Origin: Bacillota bacterium
GTDB lineage: Bacteria > Bacillota > Clostridia > Oscillospirales > Acutalibacteraceae
DNA: 7,429 nucleotides
Reading direction: 5' to 3'
NCBI GenBank assembly: GCA_023401495.1
Contig: JAEXDU010000149.1
Location: 1 to 7,429, forward strand
Made by a program: the position numbers and the translations under genes. The notes under the pieces are model-generated. The model was not told where the DNA came from, did not search any database, and saw only the letters and a program-made list of their open reading frames with translations. This document shows, one piece after another, positions 6,109 through 7,429 of this stretch; the first letter of the stretch is position 1, and each line of letters opens with the position of its first letter.

Positions 6109-6129
6109 AATGACAGCGCATGGTATACT
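6101..6129 (+). promoter_or_regulatory. Promoter of small RNA copy A
   Basis: TTGAAA (6101-6106), a 17-bp spacer and TATACT (6124-6129) with an extended -10 TGG. The same layout is kept in all three copies, while neighbouring bases vary. Confidence 0.7.
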
Positions 6130-6134
6130 ATTTA

Positions 6135-6219
6135 CGCCGCATGTGCTTTCGGGCATCTGTTGGTTTGGGGGAAGTGGCGTCTTGCTTTGTTGAGTGGAGC
6201 GCCGCTTCCTTTCATTTTT
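6135..6219 (+). ncRNA. Candidate small RNA, copy A (about 85 nt)
   Basis: The RNA starts about 6 bases after TATACT and ends in an intrinsic terminator: GGAAGTGGCG (6170-6179) pairs with CGCCGCTTCC (6200-6209) with one G-U pair, a 20-base loop, then TTTCATTTTT. The first half (CGCCGCATGTGCTTTC to CATCTGTT) is the most conserved part among copies and is largely unpaired, as expected of a recognition region. It is convergent with, and at its 3' end overlaps, the ribbon-helix-helix gene at 6212-6400, whose stop codon lies in the T-run. It could pair with that mRNA's 3' extension. A short frame starting ATGTGCTTTCGG exists but is not maintained among copies. Confidence 0.6.
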
Positions 6220-6400
6220 GTTCAGGATTACTCAGTTTCGCATATACAACAGCAATGCCTTCCCGGATAATCTCTGAACGCGACTTCCCGCTAACCTTAC
6301 AACAATAGTCAAGCCTGTCCAGTTCTGCTGTTGTCATTTTTGTTTCCACTCGCATTTGTCTGGGGTTATCGGAATGGGGTCTGCCTGTTTTCGGACTCAA
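6212..6400 (-). CDS. Ribbon-helix-helix DNA-binding protein, first of three
   Basis: This 62-residue protein has a CopG/Arc-type ribbon-helix-helix fold: a short basic arm with a GRP core (6-8) reminiscent of an AT-hook, a beta strand RQMRVETKM (14-22), helix A TTAELDRLDYCCKV (23-36), the turn GKSRSE and helix B IIREGIAVVYAKL (44-56). Such proteins act as dimers that insert the strand pair into the major groove, and many are antitoxins or plasmid copy regulators. No toxin gene adjoins it. The start is a TTG at 6400, supported by GAGGTGA (6411-6405), a full match to the 16S 3' end, 4 bases upstream. Its promoter (6431-6458) lies within an 11-bp inverted repeat that suggests autorepression. The stop lies in the terminator T-run of the convergent small RNA. 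Confidence 0.78.
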   Translation of the reverse strand: MSPKTGRPHSDNPRQMRVETKMTTAELDRLDYCCKVSGKSRSEIIREGIAVVYAKLSNPEQK

Positions 6401-6414
6401 TTGATCACCTCACT

Positions 6415-6458
6415 TTTTATCCGTATTTAAAGTGTATTGTTGTACGGATAAAAGTCAA
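6415..6458 (-). promoter_or_regulatory. Promoter plus 11-bp inverted-repeat operator of the first regulator
   Basis: On the minus strand, TTGACT (6458-6453), a 16-bp spacer and TACACT (6436-6431) form a promoter. A perfect inverted repeat, TTTTATCCGTA (6415-6425) with TACGGATAAAA (6443-6453), is centred on 6434, inside the -10 box. Half-site centres are 28 bp apart, so both lie on similar faces of the helix. This is the expected arrangement for autorepression by a dimer of dimers. Confidence 0.6.
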
Positions 6459-6501
6459 TAGGGTCATGATAATTTCTATATGGATCGTTTTCAACGATGC
6501 C

Positions 6502-6530
6502 TTGAAAGGACTAACTGCGCATGTTATACT
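6502..6530 (+). promoter_or_regulatory. Promoter of small RNA copy B
   Basis: TTGAAA (6502-6507), 17 bp, TATACT (6525-6530) with extended -10 TGT. Confidence 0.7.
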
Positions 6531-6535
6531 ATTTA

Positions 6536-6620
6536 CGCAGCATGTGCTTTCGGGCATCTGTTGATTGAGGGAAGTGGCGTCTTGCTTTGTCGAGTTGAGC
6601 GCCGCTTCCTTTCATTTTTT
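6536..6620 (+). ncRNA. Candidate small RNA, copy B (about 85 nt)
   Basis: It has the same plan as copy A: a conserved 5' half, then GGAAGTGGCG (6570-6579) pairing with CGCCGCTTCC (6600-6609) over a 20-base loop and a T-run ending in TTTTTT at 6620. The T-run holds the stop codon (6612-6614) of the convergent ribbon-helix-helix gene at 6612-6782. The loop differs from copy A only at a few bases (TTGTCGAGTTG against TTGTTGAGTGG). Confidence 0.6.
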
Positions 6621-6782
6621 ATTGAGAGCATCAATACCGTCACGTAATCCTTGTGGACGCGAAACGCCTTTTTGTTTGCAATACTCATCGAGTAAACGCA
6701 ATTCTGCTTCGGTCAGGCGCACATCAACACGTAAGGTCTTGGGATTATCTGAAACCGGTCGCCCTCTTGCTTTTTTTGGCAT
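6612..6782 (-). CDS. Ribbon-helix-helix DNA-binding protein, second of three
   Basis: This is a 56-residue protein beginning MPKKARGRPVSDNPKTLRV. It has a basic arm with RGRP (6-9), a beta strand TLRVDVRL (16-23), helix A TEAELRLLDEYCKQKG (24-39), then SRPQGLRDGIDALNKK as turn and helix B. It is the same family as its two neighbours but only moderately similar, so the triplication is old or the proteins were exchanged. The ATG at 6782 has a very strong AAAGGAGG (6795-6788) 5 bases upstream. The promoter and direct-repeat operator candidates are at 6812-6858. No toxin-like partner is next to it. Confidence 0.8.
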   Translation of the reverse strand: MPKKARGRPVSDNPKTLRVDVRLTEAELRLLDEYCKQKGVSRPQGLRDGIDALNKK

Positions 6783-6811
6783 GCCAGCCTCCTTTCTTTG
6801 CCAATAATATT

Positions 6812-6858
6812 AAAATAGTTAAGTACCGCCAAAAAGTCAAGCGTTAAATTACCGCCAA
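6812..6858 (-). promoter_or_regulatory. Promoter and direct-repeat operator of the second regulator
   Basis: On the minus strand, TTGACT (6840-6835), a 17-bp spacer and TATTTT (6817-6812). The sequence TTGGCGGTA occurs twice in the same orientation, at 6858-6850 and 6832-6824, 26 bp apart, each followed by a TTAAC-like stretch. One copy is upstream of the -35 box and one between the two boxes. This pattern fits repressor binding and differs from the inverted repeat used by the first regulator. Confidence 0.55.
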
Positions 6859-6893
6859 TAAATATATTCAACGATCTGCGGTACATCACTGTA

Positions 6894-6925
6894 AGCAAGT
6901 TCTTCTAAAATGCCGGCCTACAATT
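6894..6925 (-). pseudogene. Remnant of a second DUF6809 gene start
   Basis: Minus-strand bases here (ATGAATTGT, then ATTTTAGAAGAACTTGCTTAC) match the leader and first codons of the intact gene at 5774-6064, which encode SILEEFAYG. The true start ATG is destroyed by a substitution and a one-base loss (TGTAGGCC in place of TGTATGACC), and the remaining 80 or more codons are gone. Only about ILEELAY is still readable. It shows that copy C of the repeat once stood next to a full gene. Confidence 0.65.
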
Positions 6926-6955
6926 CATCCTTTCATCATGGTTTCCAACGGTGCC

Positions 6956-6984
6956 TTGAAAGGACTGACTGCGCATGTTATACT
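6956..6984 (+). promoter_or_regulatory. Promoter of small RNA copy C
   Basis: TTGAAA (6956-6961), 17 bp, TATACT (6979-6984) with extended -10 TGT. Confidence 0.7.
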
Positions 6985-6989
6985 ATTTA

Positions 6990-7071
6990 TGCAGCATGTG
7001 CTTTCGGGCATCTGTTAGCAGGGGAAGCGGCGTAAATTCTTACCGACGGAGCGCCGCTTCCTTTTTATTTT
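6990..7071 (+). ncRNA. Candidate small RNA, copy C (about 82 nt)
   Basis: The conserved 5' half is followed by GGAAGCGGCG (7023-7032) pairing with CGCCGCTTCC (7052-7061), then TTTTTATTTTT. The G-U pair of copies A and B is a G-C pair here, so the stem is conserved or improved while the 19-base loop has changed completely. The T-run contains the TAA (7065-7067) of the convergent ribbon-helix-helix gene. Confidence 0.6.
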
Positions 7072-7232
7072 TCTTTGAGCGATTTGATCCCGTCCCGAAT
7101 GGCCTCAGGCCGTTTCTTTCCTGTTCGCTTGCAATAATCATCCAGTATTTTAGCATCATTTTCACTAATACGAATGTCCAGGCGAATCGGCTTTGGTTCA
7201 TCGGTGGGCCGCCCCATTTTTTTAGTCGGCAC
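7065..7232 (-). CDS. Ribbon-helix-helix DNA-binding protein, third of three
   Basis: This is a 55-residue protein beginning with a GTG-encoded MPTKKMGRPTDEPKPIRL. It has a basic arm with GRP (7-9), a beta strand PIRLDIRI (15-22), helix A SENDAKILDDYCKRTG (23-38), then KKRPEAIRDGIKSLKEK as turn and helix B. The GTG at 7232 is chosen because AAAGGAGG (7246-7239) lies 6 bases upstream and the resulting MP-K-GRP start matches the second regulator; an in-frame TTG at 7256 would place the ribosome binding site inside the gene. No clear promoter or operator is seen upstream. As with its neighbours, there is no adjacent toxin gene. Confidence 0.78.
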   Translation of the reverse strand: MPTKKMGRPTDEPKPIRLDIRISENDAKILDDYCKRTGKKRPEAIRDGIKSLKEK

Positions 7233-7335
7233 ACACCCCCTCCTTTCTACCGACAAAACTCAAGACTGTTTGAAAGCGAATGAAAACTTTTTAGCGGGAT
7301 TTCTTCCGCATATAAATTCTGCTGGCGCAGAGCTT

Positions 7336-7414
7336 GCCCCTCATGCCGGGGCGGGCACTTACTTTCGTGAAAGGACGAAAGTAAGCAAAGGCCTTCCAAA
7401 GGACACCTTTGGAA
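7336..7414. repeat. Cluster of three consecutive hairpins at the window edge
   Basis: Three inverted repeats stand in a row: GCCCC/GGGGC (7336-7352, 7-base loop); a perfect 11-bp CTTACTTTCGT/ACGAAAGTAAG (7358-7385, 6-base loop); and a perfect 9-bp TTCCAAAGG/CCTTTGGAA (7394-7414, 3-base loop). No T-run follows on either strand, so they are not ordinary terminators. From 7257 to 7429 no gene is visible. They may belong to an interspersed palindromic repeat or to an RNA that continues beyond the window. Confidence 0.6.
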
Positions 7415-7429
7415 TCCGTTTGGGGAACG

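Larger units (their letters stand above)
6082..6219 (+). repeat. Repeat unit, copy A
   Basis: This is one of three direct copies of a roughly 130-bp unit (others at 6484-6620 and 6938-7071). All share an ATCGTT/AACGAT-type inverted repeat, the block CCTTGAAAGGA, a conserved core from TGCGCATG through TATACTATTTA to GCTTTCGGGCATCTGTT, and an end with GGAAGYGGCG...CGCCGCTTCC. Similarity to copy C extends left to about 6036, into the DUF6809 gene start. I see no terminal inverted repeats, target duplications or transposase, so this is not an obvious insertion sequence. Confidence 0.85.
6484..6620 (+). repeat. Repeat unit, copy B
   Basis: This is the second copy of the unit, very close to copy A through the promoter and terminator. 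It starts with ATCGTTTTCAACGAT and lacks the CCTTTC arm and DUF6809 start found beside copies A and C; that flank has been replaced by the promoter region of the first ribbon-helix-helix gene. Confidence 0.85.
6938..7071 (+). repeat. Repeat unit, copy C
   Basis: This is the third and most diverged copy. The promoter and conserved 5' half of the small RNA match copies A and B almost base for base, but the terminator loop is unrelated (TAAATTCTTACCGACGGAG), while the stem is kept. Left of it the similarity to copy A continues through CAATTCATCCTTTC into the DUF6809 remnant. Confidence 0.82.

Noticed and set aside
6120..6308. Plus-strand frame starting around MCFRASVG in copy A, with similar frames in B and C
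   Set aside because: The frame stops after eight codons in copy B (ATGTGCTTTCGG... then TGA) and runs differently in C, so it is not maintained. The similarity reflects the conserved small RNA, and in A the frame runs backwards through the regulator gene.
6082..7071. CRISPR array, because of three regularly spaced repeats
   Set aside because: The units are about 130 bp, separated by whole genes, with no short identical repeats or spacers and no cas genes.
6082..7071. Insertion sequences or miniature transposable elements
   Set aside because: The copies have no matching terminal inverted repeats or target-site duplications that I can see, and no transposase is present. Their ends coincide with gene features instead.

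Overview
The window looks like a chromosomal segment of a Gram-positive, anaerobic Clostridia-type bacterium, most likely in the Oscillospiraceae/Ruminococcaceae. The grounds are the Mfd and PrsA-like lipoprotein pairing, a DUF1292 (YrzB-like) protein, a Firmicute-type 6S RNA candidate, strong AGGAGG ribosome binding sites, consensus sigma-A promoters and hairpin plus T-run terminators. No database search was possible, so family names come from recognising the translated sequences and motifs.

Left part (1-3280, + strand): the C-terminal two thirds of the transcription-repair coupling factor Mfd, then a separately promoted gene for a secreted PrsA/SurA-like lipoprotein chaperone with a long structured leader, closed by a good terminator.

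Middle (3281-4830): this is largely an RNA region. On the minus strand, a near-consensus extended -10 promoter at 4018-4045 fires into about 640 bases without a convincing gene. That stretch has many internal helices and ends at a perfect 11-bp hairpin at 3370-3397. It is the best candidate for a large structured noncoding RNA. Diverging from it is the DUF1292 gene with its own promoter, followed by a probable 6S RNA (about 4533-4714) and two strong terminators.

Right-middle (4859-5761): two overlapping, translationally coupled genes, each encoding half of a TauE/SafE-type membrane transporter, followed by two hairpins that separate them from the convergent genes.

Right part (5774-7429, genes on the minus strand): an accessory region made of repeats. 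A DUF6809-like small protein and three different small ribbon-helix-helix DNA-binding proteins alternate with three copies of a roughly 130-bp repeat. Each repeat carries, on the plus strand, a TTGAAA-17-TATACT promoter followed about 80 bases later by a 10-bp terminator hairpin and T-run, so each should make a small RNA. The T-run contains the stop codon of the convergent ribbon-helix-helix gene in all three cases. The small RNAs are therefore antisense to the 3' regions of the ribbon-helix-helix transcripts. One copy keeps a broken start of a second DUF6809 gene, so whole gene-plus-repeat units were duplicated and then diversified. Operator-like repeats sit on the promoters of two of the three regulators. 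The two systems most worth testing are the large minus-strand RNA and this repeated small RNA/regulator module.
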